DNA of 52,813 nucleotides from Bacillus_CJ salitolerans (GTDB lineage Bacteria; Bacillota; Bacilli; Bacillales; SA4), in contig NZ_JBHUEM010000023.1 in assembly GCF_042680805.1 (NCBI RefSeq), positions 1 through 52,813 on the forward strand, read 5' to 3'. Position numbers and translations under genes: made by a program. The notes beneath the pieces were generated by a model. It ran no database searches. It was not told the DNA's origin and saw only the letters and a list, made by a program, of their open reading frames with translations. Shown piece after piece: positions 32,495 through 41,790 of the stretch (positions are counted from its first letter, which is position 1; every line of letters begins with the position of its first letter).

Positions 32495-33787
32495 ATGAAC
32501 AAGCCAATTGTCATTGGAATGATAGGATTAGGAACTGTTGGAAGTGGTGTTATGAGACTAATTGCTAGAAATGCTGAGCAGTTCTTACATAAGGTTGGAG
32601 CACCGTTAGTCATAAAACATGTAGCGGTTCAGTCGAAAGAAAAGGAAAGAGATTTAGAGGTTGCTCCTCAAGTTTTAACAGACAATGTTGAGGATATTTT
32701 AAATGATCCAGAAATTGATATCGTCGTGGAAGTTATGGGGGGAATTGAGCAGGCGAAGCAGTATGTAACGAAAGCATTACAGAATAAAAAGCATGTTATT
32801 ACAGCGAATAAAGATTTAATAGCTCTTCATGGTGCTGAGTTAGCTCAATTGGCAAATGAATATGAATGTGACTTATTTTATGAAGCAAGTGTTGGTGGGG
32901 GAATTCCAATTATCCGTAGTCTTACCCATGGTTTAGCTTCAGACGAAATTAATCGGGTTGTTGGCATTGTTAATGGCACAACGAATTATATACTTACAAA
33001 AATGTCACAAAACCATGAGGATTTTGGAGATGTACTTCAAGATGCAAAGGCAAAGGGTTTTGCCGAAAGCGATCCTAGCTCTGACATTGATGGATTAGAT
33101 GCTGCAAGAAAAATGGCTATTTTATCAGGGCTCGCATTCTCAACAAATATCGATTTAAGTGATGTACATGTAAAAGGGATAAGACATGTTTCACTAGAAG
33201 ATATCAAATATATTCAAAATCTTGGATATACATTGAAATTGTTAGGTATTGGTGACAGAAAGCACCAAAAGATTGAAATCAGTGTGGAACCAACTTTACT
33301 ACCAAATTCACATCCTCTTGCATCTGTTCATAATGAGTTTAATGCTGTTTATTTATATGGAGAGGCTGTAGGCGAGACAATGTTTTATGGACCTGGGGCA
33401 GGAAGTCTTCCAACTGCAACAGCAGTTGTATCAGATGTCTTAGAAGCAGCCAAAAATTTACGCCTCGGTACGACGGGGAGAAGCTATATTACACCTCAAT
33501 ATGGAAAAGATCTAAAATCTAATGCTGAAATGGATCGTAAATATTTCTTCCGTATCTTAGTAAAAGACAAACCAGGAGCACTTGCACAAATCACATCCAT
33601 TTTTGCTAAGCATGGAATTAGTTTAGAGCGTATCCTTCAACAGCCAAAAAGTAAAAGTGTTGCGGAGGTCGTTTTAATCACATACCGTTCTTCCTATGAA
33701 AACTATGAAGAAGTATTCAACGAATTTGAGCAGCTAGATGTAATTGACAGCATATTAAGCTCATACCGTGTTGAGGGGGAAGAATAA
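32495..33787 (+). CDS. hom: Homoserine dehydrogenase
   Basis: Hom (430 aa) reduces aspartate-semialdehyde to homoserine, the branch to threonine and methionine. Residues 11-19 (GLGTVGSGV) are the NAD(P)-binding loop; KKHVITANKDLIALHG and GIVNGTTNYIL mark the catalytic domain, and residues about 350-425 form an ACT regulatory domain (VKDKPGALAQITSIFAKHG), the site of feedback control. GGAGTAGAGG lies before the ATG. The stop overlaps the thrC start (TAATG). Confidence 0.96.
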   Translation: MNKPIVIGMIGLGTVGSGVMRLIARNAEQFLHKVGAPLVIKHVAVQSKEKERDLEVAPQVLTDNVEDILNDPEIDIVVEVMGGIEQAKQYVTKALQNKKHVITANKDLIALHGAELAQLANEYECDLFYEASVGGGIPIIRSLTHGLASDEINRVVGIVNGTTNYILTKMSQNHEDFGDVLQDAKAKGFAESDPSSDIDGLDAARKMAILSGLAFSTNIDLSDVHVKGIRHVSLEDIKYIQNLGYTLKLLGIGDRKHQKIEISVEPTLLPNSHPLASVHNEFNAVYLYGEAVGETMFYGPGAGSLPTATAVVSDVLEAAKNLRLGTTGRSYITPQYGKDLKSNAEMDRKYFFRILVKDKPGALAQITSIFAKHGISLERILQQPKSKSVAEVVLITYRSSYENYEEVFNEFEQLDVIDSILSSYRVEGEE

Positions 33788-34854
33788 TGTCACTCTGGAG
33801 AGGATTAATAAAGGAATATGAAGCTTTTCTACCTGTGACTGAACAAACTCCATCTCTGACATTGTGTGAAGGCAATACACCTTTGCTTCATTTACAGAAT
33901 CTTTCAGCAATGTTAAATATAAATTTCTTTGTGAAGTGGGAAGGAGTGAACCCGACTGGATCATTTAAGGATCGAGGGATGGTTTTAGCGGTAGCCAAAG
34001 CAATGGAACACGGCAGTAAGATGATAATGTGTGCATCGACAGGGAATACATCCGCCTCCGCAGCTGCTTATGCAGCCCGAGCAGGTCTTAGGTGTATCAT
34101 TGTAATCCCGCAAGGAAAGATTGCAGCTGGAAAGCTTGCTCAGGCATTTATGTATGGCGCAGAAATTATCCAGATTGATGGAAACTTTGATGATGCACTA
34201 GCTATCGTGCAACAGGTATGTAACGCTGAGGAAATTACACTAGTAAATTCAGTAAATCCTTATCGTATCGAAGGTCAAAAAACAGCATCCTTCGAAATTT
34301 GTGATCAGCTTTCAAAGGCGCCAGATATTCTTGCGATTCCGGTTGGGAATGCAGGGAATATTACGGCTTATTGGAAAGGGTTTAAAGAATATCATGAACA
34401 CTATGGGACATATTTACCTAAAATGTATGGGTACCAAGCAAGTGGAGCTGCACCATTAGTGCGTAACCAAAAAGTAGATGTTCCTGAAACAATTGCCACT
34501 GCGATTAGAATCGGTAATCCGGCTAGTTGGAATGGTGCAGTTGAAGCAGTTAGTCAATCAGGAGGAGCCTTTGAAGAGGTCACAGACCAAGAGATTACCG
34601 AAGCTTATCAGCTTATTGCTCGAAAGGAAGGAATTTTTGCAGAGCCTGGGTCATGTGCATCCATTGCTGGAATTATAAAGGACAGCAAGCGGGATAAAAT
34701 AAAGGCGGGCACTACTGTTGTAGCCGTGTTGACAGGGAATGGGTTAAAAGATCCTGCTTATGCCATGGAAATTCAAGATTTAAGCCCCGTAACTTTGTCC
34801 AATAATCGAGAAGAAATACAGCGGTATTTAAAAGGGGTGGTAAGTCATGTATGA
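33787..34854 (+). CDS. thrC: Threonine synthase
   Basis: ThrC (355 aa) converts O-phosphohomoserine to threonine using PLP. The PLP lysine is K61 in NPTGSFKDRG, the phosphate-binding loop is IPVGNAGNITAYW, and ASTGNTSASAAAYAARAG is typical. Its short, compact form matches the Bacillus enzyme. It overlaps hom by one base and thrB by eight bases. Confidence 0.96.
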   Translation: MSLWRGLIKEYEAFLPVTEQTPSLTLCEGNTPLLHLQNLSAMLNINFFVKWEGVNPTGSFKDRGMVLAVAKAMEHGSKMIMCASTGNTSASAAAYAARAGLRCIIVIPQGKIAAGKLAQAFMYGAEIIQIDGNFDDALAIVQQVCNAEEITLVNSVNPYRIEGQKTASFEICDQLSKAPDILAIPVGNAGNITAYWKGFKEYHEHYGTYLPKMYGYQASGAAPLVRNQKVDVPETIATAIRIGNPASWNGAVEAVSQSGGAFEEVTDQEITEAYQLIARKEGIFAEPGSCASIAGIIKDSKRDKIKAGTTVVAVLTGNGLKDPAYAMEIQDLSPVTLSNNREEIQRYLKGVVSHV

Positions 34855-35779
34855 GGATGATTCTATTTGTATCACCGTCCCAGGAAGTACTGCAAATCTT
34901 GGACCAGGGTTTGATTCAATAGGGCTTGCTGTTAATAAGTACTTATCTCTTAAAGTTTCTAGGTCAAAGGAATCGTCCATTACCACATCTAGTGAATTAC
35001 TACTTGAAATGGAAAGAGGAGAGGAAAACTTAATCTATCAAGTTTATAGTGGTATCTGTAAGGATTACGGGGTTACAGTAGAACCGTTACACATAGACGT
35101 CCAAAGCGATATCCCCCTTTCGCGAGGATTAGGAAGTAGTGGTTCTGCAATCATTGCAGGAATTGAATTAGCAAATACAATAGGAAAATTGTCTCTCTCG
35201 AACGAACAAAAACTCATCTCAGCTTTAAAATGGGAAAACCACTTAGATAATATAGCAGCATCATTGTACGGAGGGCTCGTTATTACGACCTTTGTAAAAG
35301 GAGTACCTGTTGTTGTAAAATCTGACTGTTCAACAGTGGATATTGTCGCCATTATTCCTTCTTATTCGGTTTCAACGAAAGATGCTAGAAGCGTACTTCC
35401 AGCAAGTTTGCCATTTATGGATGCGATTCAAGGAAGTGCCCATAGTAATGTGCTTGTAGCAGCACTATTAAAGGGGGATTGGGACTTAGCGGGTAAGGTC
35501 ATGAAAAAGGACCTTTTTCATCAAGGATACCGTGCTCCCCTAGTTAATAAATGGGAAACACTTGAAGACTATTCGAGTAAAAATAAAAATGTTTATGGGA
35601 TGACATTAAGTGGTGCAGGACCAACTGTTCTCCTTTTTGTTCAGGAAGGTTTTGGGGAAGGTGTCGTACAAGAACTTTCTTATCTTCATTGTAAAGTTGA
35701 ACTACTACAGGTTGAAACATCCGGAAGTAGAATTAACATACTAGAAACGTGTAACGGTGATAGATGTAGTCAATCATAG
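34847..35779 (+). CDS. thrB: Homoserine kinase
   Basis: ThrB (310 aa) is a GHMP-family kinase phosphorylating homoserine. Motif 1 is VPGSTANLGPGFDSIGLAV, the ATP-binding motif 2 is PLSRGLGSSGSA (residues 90-101), and motif 3 is MTLSGAGPTVLLF. The start is inside the thrC gene (AAAGGGGTGG upstream), an eight-base overlap. This completes the hom-thrC-thrB threonine operon. Confidence 0.96.
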   Translation: MYEDDSICITVPGSTANLGPGFDSIGLAVNKYLSLKVSRSKESSITTSSELLLEMERGEENLIYQVYSGICKDYGVTVEPLHIDVQSDIPLSRGLGSSGSAIIAGIELANTIGKLSLSNEQKLISALKWENHLDNIAASLYGGLVITTFVKGVPVVVKSDCSTVDIVAIIPSYSVSTKDARSVLPASLPFMDAIQGSAHSNVLVAALLKGDWDLAGKVMKKDLFHQGYRAPLVNKWETLEDYSSKNKNVYGMTLSGAGPTVLLFVQEGFGEGVVQELSYLHCKVELLQVETSGSRINILETCNGDRCSQS

Positions 35780-35810
35780 AAAAAGCGCTCTCTAGTGAAT
35801 AGAGAGCGCT
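35779..35810 (-). terminator. Terminator of yutI (and end of thrB)
   Basis: AGCGCTCTCT (35784-35793) pairs perfectly with AGAGAGCGCT (35801-35810). The T run is on the minus strand, so it mainly serves yutI. Confidence 0.85.
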
Positions 35811-35821
35811 AAATAGTAGTA

Positions 35822-36049
35822 TTAGAATACTTGTTCGACTTCAATTACTCCAGGAACTTCTTCTAATAAAGCTCTTTCAATACCTGCTTTTAATGTAATC
35901 GTCGAACTTGGACAACTACCGCAAGCACCTAAAAGTCGCAATTTTACAATACCATCTTCAATATCCACTAATTCAACATCCCCACCATCACGAAGTAGGA
36001 ATGGACGAAGTTTATCTAATACTTCAGCAACTTGTTCTCTCATTTCCAT
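35822..36049 (-). CDS. yutI: NifU-like C-terminal domain protein YutI
   Basis: A 75-residue protein made only of the NifU C-terminal (Nfu) domain, with the cluster-binding C43-G-S-C46 in LLGACGSCPSSTITLKAGIE. Nfu proteins carry iron-sulfur clusters from the scaffold to client enzymes, so it acts downstream of SUF and possibly supplies LipA or aconitase. AAAGGGGTTGAT precedes the ATG. Confidence 0.92.
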   Translation of the reverse strand: MEMREQVAEVLDKLRPFLLRDGGDVELVDIEDGIVKLRLLGACGSCPSSTITLKAGIERALLEEVPGVIEVEQVF

Positions 36050-36184
36050 AAAATATCAACCCCTTTCCATACTTTTATTATAATTACTTTTAGCTCAAAA
36101 ATCTATTCTGTTGAATCGAAAACTCAGTAGTAGGAAATTATTATTAATTTGGGTAAAATAAGGTTGAAGGGAAGTGTTGAAGTC

Positions 36185-36514
36185 ATGACATTTGAAAAAG
36201 TTGAGGTTTGTGTATATGGTGCTGCGGTGCTCTGTCCAAGTTGTGTAAATTTACCATCATCAAAAGAAACATATGACTGGTTACAAGCCGCCATTTCAAG
36301 AAAATTTCCGAACCAACCATTCGACATAACCTATATAGATATTAACGAGCCACCTAGTGATTCAGAGAAAGCAGAGTTTGCGGAGCGAGTTATAGAAGAG
36401 GAAATGTTTTATCCAGTAGTGGTCATAAACGATGAAATTGTAGGGGAAGGAAATCCAAAACTTAAAACCATTTATGCTGAATTAGAGAAATATGGCTATA
36501 AATCAGAGGAATAA
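36185..36514 (+). CDS. yuzD: YuzD family thioredoxin-like protein
   Basis: A 109-residue protein of the DUF1462 (YuzD) family. The N-terminus VEVCVYGAAVLCPSCVNLPS contains a C-P-S-C motif after a beta strand, like a thioredoxin-fold redox site, and FYPVVVINDEIVGEGNPKLK is the cis-proline region. ATG 36185 gives the family length, but the ribosome site AAGGGAAG is 11 bases away. It is divergent from yutI, a constant pairing in bacilli that hints at cluster or cysteine redox chemistry. Confidence 0.85.
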   Translation: MTFEKVEVCVYGAAVLCPSCVNLPSSKETYDWLQAAISRKFPNQPFDITYIDINEPPSDSEKAEFAERVIEEEMFYPVVVINDEIVGEGNPKLKTIYAELEKYGYKSEE

Positions 36515-36517
36515 GTA

Positions 36518-36551
36518 AAACCCTTTGGATCTCGTTCCAAAGGGTTTTTTA
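36518..36551 (+). terminator. Rho-independent terminator of yuzD
   Basis: AAACCCTTTGGA (36518-36529) pairs perfectly with TCCAAAGGGTTT (36536-36547), followed by Ts. Confidence 0.9.
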
Positions 36552-36591
36552 TAAGCTATTGGAAGAAAATTACGATTAAGAACTTTAGTTC

Positions 36592-37659
36592 TCATCCTTT
36601 ATGATACTTATACATCCAAAGGATCCCTGATTTAAGAAGTCTAGGAACTCTACCAATGAGCGCACGATCTGCTACTAGACCAAAACCATGTTTTTTACCA
36701 AGAGAACCTAATACCCCTTTTAATTTAATTGGCGGAAATTCACTTGGTGGTTCTTCTCCGCTCCAACGCTTAAGTAATACTTGAACAATCTGTTCAGCTT
36801 GCCCCTCAGCTAATTGAGCACTCGGCGCATGAGGAAGACTTGCACAATCACCTACAACGTATACATGTTCATCGTTTGGAAGGTTGTGTTGATTCGTTAA
36901 AACGACACGTCCTTGTGCATCCTTTTCTACTTCTAGGTCACGAACTACTTTACTAGGCTGGATTCCAGCTGTCCAAACAATGACATCACAATGAACAGCC
37001 TCATCGTTGTTATATATAGTATGTTCTTCAACTTTCGTCACATTAGAGCTACTAATAATTTCTACGTTGTGTTCATTAAACCAATCTTCAACATATTTAC
37101 TTAATCGTTCAGGAAACATTGAGAGGATATGTTTTCCTCTATCAAATAATTTAATGGTAAGATCAGAACGACTCTCTCTTAACTCACTTGCCAGCTCAAC
37201 CCCACTAAGTCCTCCACCGACAATACCAACGACACTATTTGCCCCCAGGTTATTTAATGCTTGATAAGCATCACGAGATTTATCAATCGTTTGAATGCTG
37301 TAAGTAAATTCGTCTGCTCCAGGAACATTATGGTATTTATCTTCACATCCTAATCCGATAATTAAATCATCATAGGCAATCGGTTCTTGTTTGTGAAGAT
37401 GAACTTGCTTCGTTTGTAAGTCAATCCCAGTTACATCGCCGTAATGTGCCGTTAATCTAGGGTGTTCAGGAAACGTAACGCGAATATGTTGATCAGAGAT
37501 CGTTCCAGCAGCAAGTGCATAGTATTCAGTCTTTAAGCAGTGATAAGGGTTACGGTCAATTAATGTAATCTTTACATCATCAGGTAATTGATTTGGTAAC
37601 AAACGAAGTAATACACGCATGTTCCCATAGCCCCCACCTAAAAGTACTAGATGTTTCAT
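36592..37659 (-). CDS. yutJ: Type II NADH dehydrogenase-like flavoprotein YutJ
   Basis: A 355-residue FAD-dependent pyridine-nucleotide oxidoreductase of the NDH-2 group. MKHLVLLGGGYGNMRVLLRL is the FAD-binding Rossmann motif, GIVGGGLSGVELASELRE the NADH-binding motif, and VYVVGDCASLPHAP the second FAD contact. ATG 37659 follows AAAGGAG; the frame extends to 37758 without a better start. The physiological role of YutJ is not settled, as B. subtilis has other NDH-2 enzymes. Confidence 0.88.
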   Translation of the reverse strand: MKHLVLLGGGYGNMRVLLRLLPNQLPDDVKITLIDRNPYHCLKTEYYALAAGTISDQHIRVTFPEHPRLTAHYGDVTGIDLQTKQVHLHKQEPIAYDDLIIGLGCEDKYHNVPGADEFTYSIQTIDKSRDAYQALNNLGANSVVGIVGGGLSGVELASELRESRSDLTIKLFDRGKHILSMFPERLSKYVEDWFNEHNVEIISSSNVTKVEEHTIYNNDEAVHCDVIVWTAGIQPSKVVRDLEVEKDAQGRVVLTNQHNLPNDEHVYVVGDCASLPHAPSAQLAEGQAEQIVQVLLKRWSGEEPPSEFPPIKLKGVLGSLGKKHGFGLVADRALIGRVPRLLKSGILWMYKYHKG

Positions 37660-37899
37660 AGTGAATGTCTCCTTTTTGATGCCATAAGTGTCATAAAAAT
37701 ATATCAAGAATGTTCTTAGTAAAAAAGAATCATCATACATGAGAAAATGTTTGTTCAAAATACCACTAAAAAGTATAACGAAAATAGTGGGTAATCACAA
37801 GATTTTTATGAAACTAGCGGCATTTAGTCATTGTGCAAAATGAATCCATTGACGTTTACTCTAAAAAGAGGTAGCCTGTAAACGTAGAGGTGAATAGAT

Positions 37900-38136
37900 A
37901 TGAAGCCGATTATAGAATTTTGTATTAGTAACTTAGCAAGCGGTGCCCAGAAAGCCCGTGAGAAGCTTGAACGAGATCCGAATATGGATATTGTAGAATA
38001 CGGCTGTTTAGGTTATTGTGGGAAATGCTTTGATTCCTTATACGCTCTTGTGAATGGTGATGTAGTGACTGGAGAGACTCCAGATGAATTAGTGGAAAAT
38101 ATTTATCAATATTTAGAAGAAAATCCAATGTTTTAA
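37900..38136 (+). CDS. yuzB: DUF1450 protein YuzB
   Basis: A 78-residue protein of the DUF1450 family: MKPIIEFCISNLASGAQKA and YGCLGYCGKCFDSLYALVNG. The four cysteines (one early, then C-x4-C-x2-C) resemble a thioredoxin-like ferredoxin or a metal site. Function is unknown. TAGAGGTG precedes the ATG. It is divergent from yutJ as in B. subtilis. Confidence 0.88.
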   Translation: MKPIIEFCISNLASGAQKAREKLERDPNMDIVEYGCLGYCGKCFDSLYALVNGDVVTGETPDELVENIYQYLEENPMF

Positions 38137-38145
38137 TTTAAATAC

Positions 38146-38181
38146 AAAAATGCCTTCGTGTATGTGATGAAGGCATTTTTT
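38146..38181. terminator. Bidirectional terminator
   Basis: AAAAATGCCTTC (38146-38157) pairs with GAAGGCATTTTT (38169-38180). It serves yuzB and the convergent DUF2225 gene, whose stop overlaps it. Confidence 0.85.
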
Positions 38182-38875
38182 ATATGGATTTTTTTTGTTC
38201 CTCTCGTATTTCAGTCCAAACATCTCGAGCTTTTTCAATAATTCCATACTCAATCGTTTGATTTTTCTTCTGAATTACCTTCGACAAGTAAATGATTGCT
38301 TGCTTGTCATCTCCTAATCTGCGATACAAATCACCGATTAAATAAAGGAGGCGAAGTTCAGACATTTCGGTTGATTTATAATCCTCATTTCCATATGATT
38401 GCACATATTCAAGGACTGCGAGTTTCATAAATCGGAGCTCCTGCTCTGTTTGTCTTTCTTTACGGAAAATCCATGCTAATCTCATATATAATCCAGCTAA
38501 AATGATGTGTTTTTCTTTTTTTAATGTCGCACAGTAAATTCCTAATTTGTAAGCCTCAACCGCATCCTTTAACGATCGTTTTCCTCCATAGTCTCGATCT
38601 GCCCATTGTGAAGTAATGGATGATTGTATCCCATCTATACTTTTAGGTGGAAAGTAGCTTGAAAATTCATCGGTTACTGAATATCCACACTTTGGACATA
38701 CACTTACATGGTATAATAACGGACTATTTTCTTCATCCTGATAGTAAGAGCAATAATCGGAATCAGAGTGTACCGTTTTAATGAACCTAGAGCGAACTTT
38801 TTTGGTTTTATAAGAATGCTTACAAATCCCACATTTGACAGATTTGTCAAATAGGATATCTAGATTTTCAAGCAC
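38180..38875 (-). CDS. DUF2225 zinc-ribbon / TPR-like protein
   Basis: A 231-residue protein of the DUF2225 family. The N-terminal half has two C-x-x-C pairs (VKCGICKHSY and VSVCPKCGYSV) and an extra cysteine segment DSDYCSYYQ, pointing to a zinc site. The C-terminal half (about residues 95-225) is made of TPR-like helices (LAGLYMRLAWIFR; LYLIGDLYRRLGDDKQAI). The GTG at 38875 follows AAGGAGGG. Function is unknown; protein-protein interaction is likely. Confidence 0.75.
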   Translation of the reverse strand: MLENLDILFDKSVKCGICKHSYKTKKVRSRFIKTVHSDSDYCSYYQDEENSPLLYHVSVCPKCGYSVTDEFSSYFPPKSIDGIQSSITSQWADRDYGGKRSLKDAVEAYKLGIYCATLKKEKHIILAGLYMRLAWIFRKERQTEQELRFMKLAVLEYVQSYGNEDYKSTEMSELRLLYLIGDLYRRLGDDKQAIIYLSKVIQKKNQTIEYGIIEKARDVWTEIREEQKKSI

Positions 38876-39107
38876 GTTGCTCCCTCCTTTTTCTTTTGAA
38901 TGATATAATTTAAATGTACTAGAAATTACTAATTTACTCAATCGTTTTTCCTACATTTTTGTAAAATATTATTAGAGAGTAGTGGGTATAAATACCTATA
39001 AACAGTCTCTTTATCTTAAGTTTTCATCCTAGTGTTCAATACATTGTCAGGCAGCAGCTTTAACTTTATACTTATTGTATGTAGAAAAGAAGGTAGAAGG
39101 TGATAAA

Positions 39108-39971
39108 GTGCAGAATATTCCTTTCACAAAAATGCACGGACTTGGTAACAACTATATATATGTAAATACTTTTGAAAATAGATTAGACGAAGAATCATTA
39201 CCTGATTTAGCGGTAAAGGTATCATCTGTCTATACAGGCATTGGTTCAGATGGACTGATATTAATTTGTCCCTCTGAGAACGCACCAGTGAAAATGAGAA
39301 TCTTTAATAATGATGGATCTGAGGGAAAAAATTGTGGAAATGGTCTTAGGTGTGTAGCAAAATATGCCTTTGAGCATGGTATTGTGAAAGATACTTCGTT
39401 CAAAATTGAGACTATATCAGGTTTAGTCGATGCAGTGGTTCATGAAAATAATGGAGAGGTGCACTCTGTCACCGTCAATATGGGTGAGCCAAGGTTAACT
39501 CGATCATCGATCCCAATGCTCGGAGCGGGTGAAAATGATAGGGTGATTGATGAAGTATTTCCTGTAGGTGGAGAAAACTACCGAATTACAGCTGTCTCAA
39601 TGGGCAATCCACATTGTATTATGTATGTGTCTACGATTTCTGAAGCACCAGTTCTTTCGGTAGGTCCATTGATTGAAAAGGACCCTAGATTTCCAGAGAG
39701 TGTGAATGTAGAATTCGTTGAAGTGGTAAGTGATAACGAGATCCATTTTCGAGTTTGGGAGAGAGGGTCCGGTGTTACCCAAGCATGTGGAACAGGTGCA
39801 TGTGCAGCTGTTGTCGCTTCTGTCCTGAATAATAAAACGAAACGTGGAGTAAAAACAATGGTACATTTAGCTGGTGGAGATCTTACTATCATCTGGTCGG
39901 AGGACGGAAATGTATACATGACTGGGCCGGCTGAAGTTATATGTAGTGGGGAATACTTGTACAAGAAGTAA
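39108..39971 (+). CDS. dapF: Diaminopimelate epimerase
   Basis: DapF (287 aa) converts LL- to meso-diaminopimelate for lysine and peptidoglycan. The two catalytic cysteines are C76 (GKNCGNGLRC) and C227 (TQACGTGACA). N-terminal MHGLGNNYIYV matches the family (D in most enzymes is N here). GTG 39108 is chosen, with GAAGGTG upstream, giving the expected length; the frame runs to 39075. Confidence 0.95.
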   Translation: MQNIPFTKMHGLGNNYIYVNTFENRLDEESLPDLAVKVSSVYTGIGSDGLILICPSENAPVKMRIFNNDGSEGKNCGNGLRCVAKYAFEHGIVKDTSFKIETISGLVDAVVHENNGEVHSVTVNMGEPRLTRSSIPMLGAGENDRVIDEVFPVGGENYRITAVSMGNPHCIMYVSTISEAPVLSVGPLIEKDPRFPESVNVEFVEVVSDNEIHFRVWERGSGVTQACGTGACAAVVASVLNNKTKRGVKTMVHLAGGDLTIIWSEDGNVYMTGPAEVICSGEYLYKK

Positions 39972-40049
39972 AGGTTAAACAGTATTGTTGAGCCATTGTT
40001 CTAACCTCTGTATACTATATACTATCAACGGAAAAAGGAGGTGCCAAAA

Positions 40050-40403
40050 TTGATCCAAATCTCTGAGGCAGCTGGTTTTCAAATTAAAGACATGATGAAA
40101 GAGCAAGAAAATGAGCATTTGTTTCTCCGTGTCGGTGTCAAGGGTGGAGGTTGTAGTGGCCTTTCCTATGGTATCGGATTTGAGGAAGAAAAAAACGATG
40201 AGGATATTGAAATTGAACAACATGGCATTAAAGTATTAATAGATAAAGAGAGTGCGCCTATTTTAAATGGTGTGAAGATTGATTTCAAGCAATCGATGAT
40301 GGGCGGCGGCTTCACGATTGATAATCCAAACGCCATTGCAGGTTGTGGCTGCGGGTCTTCTTTTAGAACTGCACAAAATGCAGGGGCTCCTGAAGATTGT
40401 TAA
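40050..40403 (+). CDS. yutM: A-type Fe-S carrier (HesB/IscA-like) YutM
   Basis: A 117-residue A-type carrier that passes iron-sulfur clusters to target proteins. The three conserved cysteines are C35 (GGGCSGLSY), C99 and C101 (GCGCGSSF). TTG 40050 is chosen because AAAGGAGGTG lies six to seven bases upstream; the GTG at 40041 is part of that site. Its presence with SUF genes and yutI makes this window rich in cluster-trafficking functions. Confidence 0.93.
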   Translation: MIQISEAAGFQIKDMMKEQENEHLFLRVGVKGGGCSGLSYGIGFEEEKNDEDIEIEQHGIKVLIDKESAPILNGVKIDFKQSMMGGGFTIDNPNAIAGCGCGSSFRTAQNAGAPEDC

Positions 40404-40404
40404 G

Positions 40405-40438
40405 AAAAGCGCTTGGTTCTATTAGAACCAAGCGTTTT
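40405..40438. terminator. Terminator between yutM and yumC
   Basis: CGCTTGGTTCT (40410-40420) pairs with AGAACCAAGCG (40424-40434), flanked by A and T runs. Confidence 0.85.
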
Positions 40439-40468
40439 ATCATGCTCTAACGTAAAACATTGAGTTAT

Positions 40469-41458
40469 TTAGAACATACTAGTGCTATGTAAAGGCTGCA
40501 CTTTTGCGTTAGGGTCATAGTACGTTTTAGCATTATTGACGGCTGTAGGTGCTTCTCCAAATCCACAAGCAATCAGCTTCACTTTTCCTTCGTACGTACA
40601 AATATCACCAGCAGCATAAATCCCCCTTACGTTTGTTTCCATTTTTGAGTTAACGACGATTGAGTTTTTCTCGATGGTTAACCCCCAGTCCTTAATAGGT
40701 CCAAGTGATGAAACAAATCCGAAATTCACAATAACTGCATCTACTTCAAGTGTTTCAATATTATTTCCTTTTACTTCTTGAAGTGTAACCTTTGCAATTT
40801 TCCCATTTTCACTTATTAATGTAGTTGGTTGGTACGGTGTTTTAATTTCAACTTTGGAGCTAAACAGGTTTTCTACACTGTGTTCGTGTGCACGAAACTT
40901 ATTTCTTCTATGTGTTAGGAATACTTTCTCAGCAATTGGCTCAAGCATTAAAGCCCAGTCCACAGCAGAGTCCCCGCCGCCACATACTAAAACCCGTTTC
41001 CCAGCAAATTTAGTAATATCATCAACAAAATAATGTAGATTTTTCCCTTCAAACCTACCAGCATCCTCTAAGTCTAATCTTCTAGGTTGGAAAGCACCAT
41101 TTCCAGCAGTTATGATGATGGTTTTAGAGAAATGATCTTGTTTATTTGTTTTTAATTGAAAGGTTCCATCCTCCAGTTTCTCCACAAACTCAACTGATTC
41201 TTCAAGGCAAACGGTTGGTTCAAATTTAGCCATTTGCTCTATTAGATTATTAACGAGCTCTTGAGCACGAACCTTAGGAAAACCAGCCACATCATATATA
41301 TATTTTTCAGGGTAAAGAGTAGATAATTGTCCTCCAAGCTGAGGTAGACTTTCAATAATTTTTACTCTTGCTTGGCGCATGCCCCCATAAAACGCCGTGA
41401 ACATACCGGTAGGACCACCGCCAATTATGGTTATATCGTACAAGTTCGACTCTGTCAA
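40469..41458 (-). CDS. yumC: Ferredoxin-NADP reductase 2 YumC
   Basis: YumC (329 aa) is the thioredoxin-reductase-like ferredoxin/flavodoxin-NADP reductase of bacilli, supplying reduced ferredoxin. FAD motif IIGGGPTGMFTAFYGGMRQA, NADPH motif LVCGGGDSAVDWALML and FAD motif AAGDICTYEGK are present. The redox C-x-x-C of thioredoxin reductases is absent, as expected. TTG 41458 is preferred, since ATG 41464 is too close to AGGGGGG. It is essential in B. subtilis (from memory). Confidence 0.93.
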   Translation of the reverse strand: MTESNLYDITIIGGGPTGMFTAFYGGMRQARVKIIESLPQLGGQLSTLYPEKYIYDVAGFPKVRAQELVNNLIEQMAKFEPTVCLEESVEFVEKLEDGTFQLKTNKQDHFSKTIIITAGNGAFQPRRLDLEDAGRFEGKNLHYFVDDITKFAGKRVLVCGGGDSAVDWALMLEPIAEKVFLTHRRNKFRAHEHSVENLFSSKVEIKTPYQPTTLISENGKIAKVTLQEVKGNNIETLEVDAVIVNFGFVSSLGPIKDWGLTIEKNSIVVNSKMETNVRGIYAAGDICTYEGKVKLIACGFGEAPTAVNNAKTYYDPNAKVQPLHSTSMF

Positions 41459-41731
41459 AATCATTCCCCCCTAAATGGATTTCATATATAAAGGAAAATT
41501 TCTTCATATATTATACATAGTATCTAGGACGGGTATTAATTCTTGAAAAAATAAATTTCCAAATAATACGAAAGTTATCGGAAAAAAACGAAGTGGAATG
41601 GGGCAATTTAAATATAGAAAGAGGCATTTTTAGGGTTGAAAATAGAATGAAAAACGAATAATATGAATTGTAGACATTATATTAAGAATTTATGACATTT
41701 TTCGCGCAATTTTCTTATTTTTTGCAAAAGT

Positions 41732-41749
41732 TAGTGAAATTCATCACAA
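41732..41749. promoter_or_regulatory. Rex-like operator upstream of yumB
   Basis: TAGTGAA-ATTC-ATCACAA matches the Rex consensus TTGTGAA-N4-TTCACAA at 12 of 14 positions. It lies 41 bases before the start of yumB, which encodes an NADH dehydrogenase, the type of target the NADH-sensing repressor Rex controls. The same bases also fit a CRP/FNR-type TGTGA-N6-TCACA site with one mismatch. The rest of the gap 41459-41790 is AT-rich with nothing else recognised. Confidence 0.5.
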
Positions 41750-41790
41750 AGAAAAAGAATAAAAAAATTATTTAGATGGATGTGATTGTT

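Noticed and set aside
39578..39964. Minus-strand 128-aa open frame inside dapF
   Set aside because: It is antisense to well-conserved dapF sequence, has low-complexity composition and no ribosome site.
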